NCBI RefSeq assembly: GCF_032062135.1
Contig: NC_092858.1
Location: forward strand, 126,077,752 to 126,141,751
Reading direction: 5' to 3'
Length of the DNA stretch: 64,000 nucleotides
Source of the DNA: Pyxicephalus adspersus
Taxonomy: Eukaryota > Chordata > Amphibia > Anura > Pyxicephalidae
The notes under the pieces are model-generated. The model ran no database searches, was not told the origin of the DNA, and was given only the letters and a program-made list of their open reading frames with translations. A program made the position numbers and the translations under genes. Positions 50,232 to 62,454 of the stretch are shown piece after piece (within the stretch, counting starts at the first letter, position 1; every line of letters starts with the position of its first letter).

Positions 50232-53200
50232 CATTACCAAACTACAGGATTGTTCCCAAGATGAATCCCCTGCTTTCTCTTCACTTTTCTCTTTAATCCA
50301 ATACTATTTACATCATAAGGAGTTTTGCTACAATATACACTGTTAGAGGCAAGTGGCAAGACTCCGTCCTATTAATATTTATCTGATCTCTTTTTAACCT
50401 ATTCATTTATATGGTGCAGTTTAAATTTCAACTGATAAGGAGCCATAGGGACCCATTTATTAGTTCATGGGCAGATTGCTTTCACAGTACTGATAAATAA
50501 TCTGTAAAGTAAACCATAATGAGTATTCCCAAAATCAAAGCAGTATAACAAAAAATGCATTGTGAATGCAATGTAAAATTAGCCCAATTGATTGTGGGCC
50601 CATGGCTTTATGCTAAGTGGGAAAATGCCTTTAGCATCCCAAAGAGATGACTAAATAGAAGAGTCAAATACAACAACAGAGGCTTCCCATTAAAGAACTG
50701 TAAATCAAGCACAATTTGCTCAAAGTCAAATTCAAATGTATTGACGAATGTCTCAAATAAGAAGAGTCCCAAATATTTTGTGAAAGGACCTGTAAATTGT
50801 ATCAATTCTCTTCATTTCAAAAATCAATAGAGACAATAATGGTGCATTAGCACAAAGTAGAATTAGCCTGGGAAAACTGATTTATCTTAACTTAAAGTTC
50901 TAAAATAATTGATTTAAAGGTTAACTATAATGGTTTTTGATCAGCATTTTCTTTGAAGTGAACCTGTACAGTGGCACAAATTTAGCTTTCCTTTATGTCC
51001 CCGCCTTTGCATTTAGCTACTGGAAACATTAAAGTCTGTCCATAATGTCATAGATTACATAGGGCTATTGTCTTTTTCTACATGATAGAGGTAATGGAGC
51101 TTGGTGGTTGGTCCAGTTAACATGGAATGAGTCAGGTTCCACCCCAAACCTAGGAATTTTTATAGCAGAGTAATAATTAAACAAGGGTAAAAAAGGAAAC
51201 ATATGCTGATGGGAAGGACAAGGTTAAAACTGTTATCCTCTCTCTTTGCCCTTGTAACACTCATTCCTACTCGCTCCCTTGACCCGCCACCCCCATCCTA
51301 GCATCCAATTGTGGAAACGTATTTTATGATGCCATTTCTTCTTTCTGCCTCTCATGTCAGTTTACGTGACACCTATGACCTTTTTGGCTTGACAAAGGTA
51401 GCTCGGATTTTCTAGCCCATCCTTCACCACCACCATCAGAACCTCCGCCCTCCCCCCGACCCCCCACCTGCTTACCAACCACTGCCCCACCAATAAATAC
51501 CCAGACACCAGTCTTGGATTTATTTTGCCTGGTAAGCAGCCGTTTATTTAAACACAATTAAATAAATTAACCATTCAAGTAATTACCAAATATCCAATAA
51601 TTAATAAATACATTTACACTTTTGAAATGCAAGCATACATTAACATAACACTCCATTATTATTATTATTACTTAACCGGGATAATATAACGCAAACATAT
51701 CACATTGAATAACACCTACTTAACCAACAACCTAATTCCTCCCTTTTATTAATACCTAACCATAACAACAATATCCATAATGTTATCAAATTCCATACTC
51801 CTGGTTATACACCGTAACAACCTGGCTGCAGGACTCAGAAGGCAAATCCACACCCAACAGGACTTTACTTCTTCCATCATCTCCACCTTGGGCTTCATTC
51901 TTAGGGCTACGGGCCTCTCTGTATGTAACAATGATATTCTTCATACTGACCACCATACTAATACTGTGAGCTGTGGATATAGTAATTATAGGAGGAATTA
52001 ATTGAAGACCTTAATGCTATTTCAAGGGTTCCCCAATGTTAAAAAGTTCGATAAAGGCTGTTCCAGATGGTGAACAGGTCCTAATTCATCTACTTTTCAT
52101 AACTACGCTATGTGCTTAGGTTTGATGACAGGAAGCTAGGAACATGGACAAAAAGCTATTTACAAATGATCTGGCATCAAAGTACTTTTGCATACTGTAA
52201 ATTTGTAGACAAATGTCACATAAAATAAATTTGCAACTGCTGACAACAATCCATTTTCTGAATGTACAAGAAAGTGCTACAACAATATTGATAACCAAAA
52301 TACATAGTTGTAGTTCCCCAACAGAGCAGGGAAAACTATGGCATCCCTAGCATCATGTTAAAAGGTCTTCCCTTGTTGTTGCTACTTCCTTTATCCACAT
52401 CTCCATCTAGTGACTGGTCCATATGATTAAGTCCTTTCTTAGATAAAACATGATAGAAAAAGGAGGTTGAAGATGAGACTTCAAAGCATGTACTGTATCC
52501 AATAACATTTTTTAAGATGAAGTCACCAGTTTTTTTTCTTGATCTGTGATCATCTAGTGGCTGGATGGTAAATACATGGCACATTCATGTTGGAAGAGTA
52601 GCAGGGTTTTACATACTTTTGGGTAATCAGCCAAACATGTTGGCCTGTCTGATGAGCATAGGATAATCACCATAAACATATGAAAAATAAATTATTTATT
52701 TTCTTTTTCTGTCTTTAGGCACTTTAAGATGTTTGAAAATCTTGGAGCACCTTGGAATAGACAGGCTGGGGCTTTGACCTAGGAAGTGCAAGAAAAATTG
52801 ATTTGGGCATCTTACACAGATGCCCACAGAAGCCAAACCCACTGAAGCTGCCCCAAAACTTACTTTGCCTGGTACTGGTTTAGACTTTTTTTGTTGGCAT
52901 TTCCCTATGTTCCATGATGTAAGAAGAGTAAGAGAGTCCACAGCAAATATGTGCGGGTAACTCTATGTGAGTATTTTTGTGACAGGTTCTCTTTATGAGT
53001 ATTTGGTAAATATATACACTTTTTGTTACATTTGTGTTACATTTTGTTCAGTATTTTGTAGCTAAAATAGACAAGTCTAATTAAAAATACTAGGGGTTCT
53101 ATTCATATCTATGTTTTTTCATGTTTTACATGTTTATGTTTTTTAGGAACTACAAATTTGTTGCACCTACAAATATAATTTATTTTGGGACACAAAAAAA

Positions 53201-53238
53201 CATAATTTCCTCTTCCAGTTAAATATACTGTGCCTTTT
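50232..53238. other. Intergenic DNA, no gene seen
   Basis: No exon recognised. It has a short reversed LINE/SINE tail at 51655-51712 and a pyrimidine-rich part at 51415-51490. Confidence 0.4.
51655..51712 (-). repeat. Short reversed LINE/SINE tail
   Basis: (ATT)n followed by acttaaccgggataatataa and cgcaaacatatcacattgaa, a decayed reverse match to the end of the 8346 tail. Confidence 0.6.
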
Positions 53239-53403
53239 TAGTTTACTTATCACATATGCCAGCATACACAGAGTAAAACTAATGTTTAAAACTTTATAAT
53301 TTTTTTTGTACTGATTGTTTTGTTGTATGTTTAGGACTGTCTGGACCATATTTTTTACTATCTTTATCCTGTAGATGCTGGCATATGTTATAACTAATCT
53401 AAA
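53239..53403. repeat. Short foldback element
   Basis: Arms acatatgccagcat (53252-53265) and atgctggcatatgt (53375-53388) are perfect inverses, and similarity goes on at lower level for about 40 bases on each side. About 165 bases in all; probably a small MITE. Confidence 0.5.
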
Positions 53404-53966
53404 ATGGGGCCTGGTCCAGATATTCTGCTCCATTTTTTATTCTTTACCCTTTACCTTCAGCAGGTATTAGTACATAGGAAAGTTAGTATTTGTTTTACTC
53501 CAGTGTCACCAAAGACTGGGATCAGCCAAAACATATCCATGGAGGACATCTCTGTGGACAACAGCTGTTATGTGAATGGTCCAATAAAATGTTTTAGTGG
53601 CTTTGACACAAGTGTGTTGGCTTTTCTATTTCTGGCTGTCTCACGTTGTAGCTCCTTGCCAGTGAACTGTCTAGACCATTGATGAGTTGTTATTTTCTAA
53701 AATTCCATTCATGCTGGTACCCAGAAAACAGAAGCAGAGTGGAGTAGTATACTAAGAGATCACTTCATAATGCTCTATATGAAATTACATTTTCTTAGTA
53801 ACAGAAATCACTGCACAAGATATGCTAAAGAACCATGACATTTTTACTGTATCAATATCAGTCTTGATGCTTATTTAGGTTGTTTGGAAATCTAATACTG
53901 TTATTGATATTGGTAGAATAACTTGCCACAAGTGGCCCTTCAACTCATCATGAGAACTCTCTAAAT
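53404..53966. other. Intergenic DNA, no gene seen
   Basis: The + frame at 53404-53682 is open for 92 codons but resembles no known protein and has no splice context. Confidence 0.4.
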
Positions 53967-54520
53967 CAGGGGTGTCAAACTCAAATACAAAAACTTAGAC
54001 AAAGTGGCGGGCCAACCTTGAAATGTATTCTTTCTCATTGGATATAATCCCTTTTATTATGGAAACAAAGAGGTTTTGCTTCACATTCAATCTGGAACAA
54101 GCCTATATTTACGAAATAAATGTTATGCCTCTTTCTCTATTTGCAGCCTCCTAAATCAAATTTCAATGGTAACCTTTTTGAACAGGCTAACAATATTAAT
54201 AACAATATTCTTTTATGAAAATCCAACCACTCAAGTCCATGCCTTGGAGTAGCAAGGAAAAGTACAGCTGAGGGGGAGTGCTGGAAATACCAGACGTGGC
54301 CAATGGGTAGCTAAATCTTATGAGTGGCCCAGCCCTAAAACTCCCTCTTCATTGAAATAGCACAGCAACTAAAATTCCCGGCATTATTTGCATCTATAAA
54401 ACAGTCCAATGAGGGGCCACGCATAGGCAGAGAGCCCACTGGTCTATAGACGCGGGTGATGGCGGGAATTGTAGTAGCGGGGCTATTTCAATGCAGCCGG
54501 GTGCCATCTGCAATTCATAT
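53967..54520 (+). mobile_element. hAT-type element, right end missing
   Basis: The left end reads caggggtgtcaaactcaaat, a widespread hAT terminal repeat, followed by ggcgggccaacctt. The matching right end is not found, so the element is truncated and its limit is approximate. Inside, arms at 54351-54384 and 54468-54502 (gaaatagcacagcaact and its decayed inverse) form a hairpin. Confidence 0.65.
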
Positions 54521-54666
54521 TTAGGATTTTTTTTGGGGGGGGGAAAAAAACGCGCATAGGGGCCTTTCATTCATTTCACAAGGGGTACAACATATATGGC
54601 AAATAATAATTACATGGAATCTACGGAGGTGGTTACAACATGTCCCCATCTTTCCCACCTAACATG

Positions 54667-54820
54667 GACCTGACTTAATAAAGCTCTCCAAGACTAGAAA
54701 AGTCAGAATATTATGGGTGAGCATGAATGGATCTGGTCCTGGACTGAAAACCTTTTTAGAAATCTATTCGATGTTTGCTGGATCACCAAGGTTCACCCAT
54801 TTGATGAAGGAGACTGATTT
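54667..54820. repeat. Palindromic MITE, family A, copy 5
   Basis: The left end reads acctgacttaataaagctct, and the central words atctggtcctggactgaaaa and gtttgctggatcaccaaggt are shared with copies 3 and 4. The right arm is lost after about 54820. Confidence 0.75.
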
Positions 54821-55309
54821 TTTATTTATTTATTTTTTGTACACTGCCTCCCTGTACAACACACAGTTTAGGGTACATTCTAAAGACCTGTAGGAAGGTG
54901 AGTTTGGAGCTGGTGGCTGACGTATTGTAAGACCAGTGCACAGTCATGGCCAAAAGATAAAATTCCTATTCAGTAGTCTCTAAAGCCTGGTGCAGACATG
55001 CAATGGACATAAGAGACTTGGGGAACACAAGCAAGCAGCACTCTATAGAAGTAAACATCAGTTGTTTCCTTTAGGTTATTTATTAACCCACTGTGGATGT
55101 ACACGTCAGATTTTCGCCCGGGGTGAGCATGACCATTCATTTTGGGGAGTTATTTGATGTGTGTACATAGCTTAAGAGCTGCAGAAACTCAGGACTCTAT
55201 GTATCTATGTAATAGAGAAAGGGGGGGGGGTCTCTGTAGTCCTGTCCTTGGGTGGAATTTCGTGTTGGAATTTTACTCAGTTGGCTGATCTGGTGCAAAA
55301 ATGGTTGGT
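54821..55309. other. Intergenic DNA, no gene seen
   Basis: It includes a poly-G run at about 55221-55230. No feature recognised. Confidence 0.45.
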
Positions 55310-55590
55310 TCTGATTGTCATTACTAAGTAACTACAGACCAGTAAGTTTACTTTTATAGGTGGAAAGATCCTAGAGAGATTGATAAAGCACCACATAGAA
55401 GAGTTTCTGCTACAAAATAAGTTTATAAGTGTTAGAACCAAGTTTTCAAACAAATTTTTTCCAATTCTATGGAAGGAATGAAGTAAACATTTAAACAACA
55501 GAGTGGCAGTTAATATTTTATACTTGGACTTTACAAAAGCATTTGACACAGTACTACACCACAGATGTTTATTGTGTAAGTTAAATTAAA
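55310..55590 (+). pseudogene. CR1-type reverse-transcriptase fragment
   Basis: The nucleotide sequence from taactacagaccagtaagtt onward parallels 63861-64000 in the larger LINE at the window end. Conceptual reading gives NYRPVS-like wording and then the short motif FTKAFDTV, a well-known block in LINE reverse transcriptases, followed by LHH. Frames shift and stops occur, so it is a dead fragment. Both ends are cut off within the reverse-transcriptase domain. Confidence 0.8.
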
Positions 55591-56602
55591 AAAGAAAAGA
55601 GTAAGGAAGATGAACTCATCTGTGTGCTGCTTCTTCTTTCACAAAAAAATATATATATCTGTTTGCCTGGAGTTTGTCCCAATGTACAAAAATGCTTAGC
55701 ATAATTACACATTTTGTCGGACTTTCGGCCTAAAATGACTCCTCCAGCACTGCAACACCTGAAATATCCCTCTTTACTCCGTATCTGCTGTTGTCATCTT
55801 AGTGGCCAGTCTGTAAGTGTAGCTTGGCGTTTTCCATTTTTTAATAAGAAAAGGGAACAAACTGATCAATAAACTGTACAAGTTAAAAAAAAAAAGTCAC
55901 AATAGGTGCAGCTGCTTTACCAATGAGTGCAGATTGGTTCCTAAGACATCTGCCAATCTATAAGTAGGATAAGCTTTCTTCCTTCTGAATCAATATCCTC
56001 ACCATGAGAAGATCTCTCTGTACCTTATGTATTATACAGGGAGTTCTCATTTTTTATTTATTCCATTGTTTCAAAAATGATATTCAAAACTGAATTTTAA
56101 TACTGAGAGCAAGCTGGTTAACGTGCTGCCGAATCCTATTTTCTTCATTTAGCCAGTATTGCTTCTTCATCATATCTCGGATATAATTCTGTGCTTTCAG
56201 CTTGTGCTTTAAAACTCAGTATGGGTACTGTAAACAGAGGCAGATTCCTGGTTTTTACATCATTAGTCTGCAATAGTCTCTGGCAGGTACTGCATGTTTG
56301 TTTATAACAAGAATAAATCATATTACAAAACCTTGCCAAGGTACACCGTATAATAGTGTCTCCATGTGCTTACATATAAGTGCTCACAAGGCTCCTTTGG
56401 CTTCTGATCATATCTTGCTTGGAAATGAAATTCTCATTCTAAACAAAACAGATGGCAATTATTTTTGATACATTTTTGTCAGTTGTTGTTCTGCCCACGA
56501 GAGCTAGTGTGTGTTGCGTCAGTCTGTTTTGGAGATAATGTACTGCCTATAGCATATCTGTAACCGATCCATGAAACACAAATTTAATGTGATTCTGTGA
56601 CT
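55591..56602. other. Intergenic DNA, no gene seen
   Basis: No exon recognised. A ggtgcagctgctttacc phrase at 55906-55922 resembles one near 5073, hinting at a further shared repeat that could not be delimited. Confidence 0.35.
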
Positions 56603-56730
56603 TTTATATTATTATTGTGATATTAAGAATCCGCCAACGTGTTACACAACATTGTACAATAAATAGGGGCTGCAGAAGACAAACTTCCATGCATACAAAT
56701 ACAAACTCTGACACACTAGGAGAAGTTGTT
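56603..56730 (-). repeat. Reversed LINE/SINE tail
   Basis: TTATATTATTATTG, then gtacaataaataggggctgc, agaagacaaac and acactaggagaag, the reverse of the common tail type and closest to the copy at 27861. Confidence 0.65.
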
Positions 56731-56931
56731 TTGTAAAAACTTGCAACTATTCATAGCTAAACCTTGCTAAAGAATTTTCAACATCAGACACAATCCCAGA
56801 TGTTTCAGTGCTGTAGTTGATTTCACAAGCGGTTTTTGTATATAGAGAAAAGCCAGGTATCTGACACCACCGGTTACGTGTCAGGTTCTGAAGAATGTTT
56901 ACCAAACTTTTATAAAGTGAATTTTTAACAC

Positions 56932-57040
56932 TATTACTATTATTATTACAATTTATTTTACACTGTGCTGTACATTAAATAGGGGTTGCAAATGATAGAC
57001 AGATACAGACAATAACACAACAGGAGGAGAAGACCCATCA
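56932..57040 (-). repeat. Reversed LINE/SINE tail
   Basis: ATTACTATTATTATTA, then actgtgctgtacattaaata, ggggttgcaaatgatagaca and aggaggagaagaccc. It directly abuts the MITE starting at 57041. Confidence 0.75.
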
Positions 57041-57439
57041 GGCTACGTTCACATGTGTGGTGGATTTGATGTGAGGTTGCCACAACTGGGCACCCCATTT
57101 TAATCTTCTAGGCACCTGAAAAAAGTTTACAGTTGGTTTTCTGGGCTTCATCAAAAGCTTGAAAGCCACTAAATGAGCTGTTTTTAAGCATTAGGTTTGC
57201 TTGTTTAAGAAATGGAGTTGAGGGGGGGTTTGGATGTGGTAGAGGAAGTGGAAACACATCATTTGTCCTCACAAATGCTTAAAAAAGTCTGAAAACTGCC
57301 AAAAAAAATCTGAAAATGGCTAAAATTGCTTAAAAACTGCCTAAAAAATGCTTGAAGTGTCTAAATAATGTTTGGATCAATTGCTTGAAAAGTCTTTAGT
57401 CAAAAAAAATACACCAAAAACTAATGTGAACCCACTTGG
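57041..57439. repeat. MITE abutting a LINE/SINE tail
   Basis: Left end ggctacgttcacatg and right end in reverse ccaagtgggttcacatt are imperfect inverted copies. The interior has repeated aaaactgcc and aaaaatgc words. About 400 bases, no coding capacity. Confidence 0.6.
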
Positions 57440-60400
57440 ATCCCTGATTCTTTCTCTGATGACTTTCATACCCCATGATGATTACACATGTAACTGCCGC
57501 TGAGTCTTTGGCCCTAACACAGTATAAATTAACACCCTCAGCCCTGTACCTGGTGGTAGTGCTCCTGCTGTCATTGTTGCTTTCATATACCTTTCACATA
57601 CCTGTACAGCATACCTATATTATGCAACAATCCAAATATGAAGGGATTACCAAACAGCTTTCTTGTTCTCCTTAAAAATCACTAACCTGCCGCCCGCCCT
57701 CCCTTTCTATGCCCAACCCCCCTAAAATATGTTAAACCTAAAGAGCTAAATCTATCCAAGGCCAACTGCCTCTCTATGAGATCTAAATGAATTTTAGAGA
57801 AAACCCCTACACAGCCTTCCACCTCTGATCCTAAGGACTGCTTAAAGTTTTAAGACCCCACTGAGAGACGTTTACCTGACTTTATAAGTGTTTCTGTCCC
57901 TGTTGCATCAACATGGAAAAATTAAGAGTTATACCCATATGCTACACTTTCATTTTTGGATACAAAGAAAATGTGCTTTGCTGTGTAATGCTATGCCATG
58001 AACATTAGATGTTACAAGGTACCTTTTAATCAGCAACCCCATAGGTCTAAAGCCCTAATTTCTGGTTACAGTCACAAACCCCTAATGTGAAGTCCATTTA
58101 TGCTTCTAGCTTGGTAACACTTTTACAACTTCTAAACCATAAATGAACCTTTGTGTTTCTGTACAACACTGAGAACATGTTTTAGGAATCCCAGAAAGCT
58201 ATAAAATGAAGGGTTTGCATATTTCCCATGTTTCTTTTCAAGCCGCATACAATGGCCACTCCACACTAATATTCATATTTCCCCTTTATTTCACGCAGCT
58301 ATTTTGAGACATTTGGTGGTCTTCCTATGACATTTTTGTGCATTTAGCTGCAGACGTGGCTCCCCTGAGACCATAAGAAACCACTGGAATTTCTTTTGCA
58401 AACATTAAAAGACAGTAAGCAGTGTCCCCACTCCTGACAACCATTAACCAGCAGAAACCCTTTCTACTGTGTATCCTAAAAACAGGGGGGGTTTAGGTTT
58501 ATATTGGTTGTTGAGGTACGCAGTGGGGTGCATTCCAATGGGCTGATAATTGTCAGGGGCACGAAAACTCCTTACTGTTGGATGCTTTGTGTGAGGTGCA
58601 CCAGAAAACAAAAGGATGTAGAAGCTATGACAATACTGAAAATAGTGGCACAGGAGAAAAGAATGAATAAGATGTGTGGAGAATTCAAGAAGTCCTTGTA
58701 CTGCATGGAGGGGTAAGTCTGGATTTTAAATATATTTTATTTAAATACTGGTCTCTGTCTCATTTTCTGCGTTAACTTTGGAATTTGGGTTGTAGATGTA
58801 ACACATCAACAGAGTTCCTAGAACACCCTGCTCATTGTTGCACACCCTGGCTCCTTCATTTTTATTTCTGGGAAATCCCATTTGTTAAAATGTCAGTTAC
58901 ACCTGCTCTGTTTGACATGATGTGTTCCTATTTAACCTCTGTGTATTTATAATTAACCTTAATCAGCCCTAGTTATGTATTTCCAAATATTACCGCCTTA
59001 GCTTTATTTTCTCTGCAATTTTTAAGAGCAACATTTTTTGAGGGTTACAGTGAAAACAATGTATACATACATACATACATACATACATTTAAACATAGAG
59101 AAATACACACATAGTAATAAATATAGTAGGATATCACTTTGAAGATACAGTTTTTCCAGGGTTACAGTTCATTTCCTAATAAACAGTATGACAAAGAAGA
59201 AAAAAAAGCGCAGTAATCACAACAGTTAGAAAGAAGAAGGCTCATTGTAGGGCTCTACTCTAAATCAATGGGAAGGTCATTTTCTTTAACTCTACCAAGA
59301 TACCAAGTGGTATGTTGGAAACAGTTATACAATAGGAGCAACATTTTTTAAAAGCTCTTTTAATTCATTTTTTAAAACCTTTTCCATGGCTTGTATTAGA
59401 AATATAATTTTAACAGCAATAAAAATGTAACAAATTAACAAATAAAAGGTGCACAGTACCACTACTTATTTTAAATCCAATGCTGACCAGAACAGAAAAA
59501 GAAACATTTTGTTTTCTTCACCCAAAAAGGATCTATTTTCTAAAATACCAAATCAAGCAATAGTCAACTAAATGGGCTCATTGCAGAAATTAAGAAACAG
59601 TAAAAATTGATCCCATCCATTAAGAGTATATTAAGTGATTAATGTGATTAGCAATCCAGTTTGCTGCTATAACCTTTTATTTCTAATTTTTATTTTTTTC
59701 TTTGCAGTTTACAATATTTCAGGAAATGAGGTATCAGTGCCTTAAACCTTCAGCATTTAAAAAGCTATTCTTTTTGACCTTCTAAATCTTTCCTATTCAG
59801 CCATAAAAGTTCTTTTATTCCCAGGGCATGTTCTCATGGGAGATGTATTTGCTGCAGTATATGTGTAATGTATTTTTTAAAACTTCCCATTTGTCTTTAT
59901 TTAACAGTATACATTCAGTCTATAAGATAAGTGCTTCCATGGGTTGTTTAAAATGTCACCTAAAGTTCATAGTTTTGGTAATCGCTTTGCCTGTGGCATG
60001 ATTGAGTACAAATAAAAAAAAAATAGTTTTTATCACCCTATGCTGCATTTTCATTTACTATGTCTGTGATAGACCTACCTACTGGCCGTAAGCGAAAGTT
60101 AAGTTCTGTTTTTTGTATCTGTTTGTTTAAAATGTTCTATATGGTGTGAACTTTATATAGGATTCACTTTACCTACAGTAATTAGTAAGTCCTAATTTAT
60201 ATTTAAAATTGGGTAATTGACAAGTTATTAAATCTAATTGAATGTGCTAAAGCCTTTAGTCAATCATTAACAGAAGGCATAAATTCACATGGTCATGCTT
60301 CACTGGAATTCTTTCTGTTACACTGTTTTTGTTATAAAGTAATTTTACAACATCTGGGTTTTTTTAATGAGTGAAGGGAACTGGATTTCTGAAGTGAAAG

Positions 60401-60708
60401 AAGTTTTATCTTATAAAAAAAAATGTGAAAAGTTTGTAGCAATGGTCATCTCTTTACTTGTTGAACCGGAAAATATATGACAATATGTGTTTGGTGCCTG
60501 CTTTTGGTTGTAGGGTGAGTATCAAATTGATGGCTGGAGAGTTAATACATGAAACCTAGGGCATAAAAATACGGCCATCATAGCTAACATTCAAAACAGT
60601 AATCAATTAGAAATGCCAATGGGATTTTAGTGAATAAATATCTATCGTGTGGTATTGGTGTGTTTTTTTAAACTTTTTTTTCAAAAGGGAGAAAAAAAAA
60701 CACATGGT
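57440..60708. other. Intergenic DNA up to assembly gap
   Basis: No gene recognised. An open frame at 58504-58716 ends in a strong splice-donor-like string (see findings). A (CATA)n microsatellite is at 59063-59089. Confidence 0.4.
59063..59089. repeat. (CATA)n microsatellite
   Basis: About six tandem ACAT/CATA units. Confidence 0.9.
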
Positions 60709-61579
60709 NNNNNNNNNNNNNNNNNNNNNNNNNNNNNNNNNNNNNNNNNNNNNNNNNNNNNNNNNNNNNNNNNNNNNNNNNNNNNNNNNNNNNNNNNNNN
60801 NNNNNNNNNNNNNNNNNNNNNNNNNNNNNNNNNNNNNNNNNNNNNNNNNNNNNNNNNNNNNNNNNNNNNNNNNNNNNNNNNNNNNNNNNNNNNNNNNNNN
60901 NNNNNNNNNNNNNNNNNNNNNNNNNNNNNNNNNNNNNNNNNNNNNNNNNNNNNNNNNNNNNNNNNNNNNNNNNNNNNNNNNNNNNNNNNNNNNNNNNNNN
61001 NNNNNNNNNNNNNNNNNNNNNNNNNNNNNNNNNNNNNNNNNNNNNNNNNNNNNNNNNNNNNNNNNNNNNNNNNNNNNNNNNNNNNNNNNNNNNNNNNNNN
61101 NNNNNNNNNNNNNNNNNNNNNNNNNNNNNNNNNNNNNNNNNNNNNNNNNNNNNNNNNNNNNNNNNNNNNNNNNNNNNNNNNNNNNNNNNNNNNNNNNNNN
61201 NNNNNNNNNNNNNNNNNNNNNNNNNNNNNNNNNNNNNNNNNNNNNNNNNNNNNNNNNNNNNNNNNNNNNNNNNNNNNNNNNNNNNNNNNNNNNNNNNNNN
61301 NNNNNNNNNNNNNNNNNNNNNNNNNNNNNNNNNNNNNNNNNNNNNNNNNNNNNNNNNNNNNNNNNNNNNNNNNNNNNNNNNNNNNNNNNNNNNNNNNNNN
61401 NNNNNNNNNNNNNNNNNNNNNNNNNNNNNNNNNNNNNNNNNNNNNNNNNNNNNNNNNNNNNNNNNNNNNNNNNNNNNNNNNNNNNNNNNNNNNNNNNNNN
61501 NNNNNNNNNNNNNNNNNNNNNNNNNNNNNNNNNNNNNNNNNNNNNNNNNNNNNNNNNNNNNNNNNNNNNNNNNNNNNNN
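60709..61579. other. Assembly gap
   Basis: 871 consecutive N. Any open reading frame across it is an artefact. It lies just upstream of the LINE remnant, so part of that LINE may be hidden in it. Confidence 1.
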
Positions 61580-61743
61580 GTAGTGACCATTGCAGCTGAA
61601 ATGTTTGGGTTTTTTAGAGAAAATAGTTTTTTTGGTAATTTTTAATTGAATGTTAATTGTTATAATAGTGATCATGTGGTCAGAAGGTATTTAACAAAGC
61701 TCCAGATCATTGGCTCAAAATCAGCTGTCTAAAAAAGGCTAAA

Positions 61744-62275
61744 TTGATGGCATTGGCACAGGTAGTCTATAGTAAACAATTTGCTACATTACCATTTGGT
61801 CAGGAATTTGATTCATTTAAATACCGAATGGTTTGCTATCTCCCTGGTGCCAGGGTTCGGAATGTGGTGGACCGAGTGGACAAATTACTGGGGGGGCTGG
61901 GCATGACCTTGGTCCATGTTAAAACTAATGGCAGGATAGATGGAAGATGAAAGATTCTTACAAATCAGTTAAAAGAACTAGGTTTTTAGGTTGAAGGAAA
62001 GGAACTCTAAGGGTATATTCTCTGGAATATTGCCTGTGCCATGCCCAACACTGGAAAGGCAGAGGGACCTGAGACACCTAAACCCATGGCTTAATTCCAG
62101 GTGTAATAGGGAAGGGGTTGATTCATAGAGCACTGGGCTGACTTTTCATTGGGGTACAACTTGTATGCCAGAGATGGTTTGCACCGAAATAGAAGGGGCT
62201 CTGTTGTTCTAGGCAAAAGATTTAGGGAAATGATGGAAGGATATTTAAACTTGGACAGAGGGGGGTGGGACAGTT
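61744..62275 (+). pseudogene. LINE ORF1 esterase-like remnant
   Basis: The short words CYLPGARVRNVVDRV and LLGGLGMTLVHVKTN recall the SGNH-hydrolase (esterase-like) domain found in ORF1 of many CR1 elements; the usual VGTN(D) word is damaged to VKTN. Further on, around 62130-62260, is a match to the C-terminal end of the same ORF1, shifted in frame. Confidence 0.7.
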
Positions 62276-62454
62276 AAATAAGGTGGCAGAAAGGTTAGTC
62301 AGGGGTCAGACACTGATCGAGAGTGGATTTGGGATAGTTGGGGGGAGGTTATGGATAACTGTAAGGAGCTTCCGATGTTACACACAAACAATGTAAACTA
62401 ATTGTACTGAAAAACAAAAGGATTTGGCAAACAGTGCTGGTAAAAGAGCCTGTT

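Noticed and set aside
53404..53682. 92-codon + frame
   Set aside because: No similarity to known proteins, no splice context, and it overlaps the edge of a foldback repeat.
60607..61675. Four long open frames of 316-335 codons
   Set aside because: They consist almost wholly of undetermined residues across the N gap and are artefacts.
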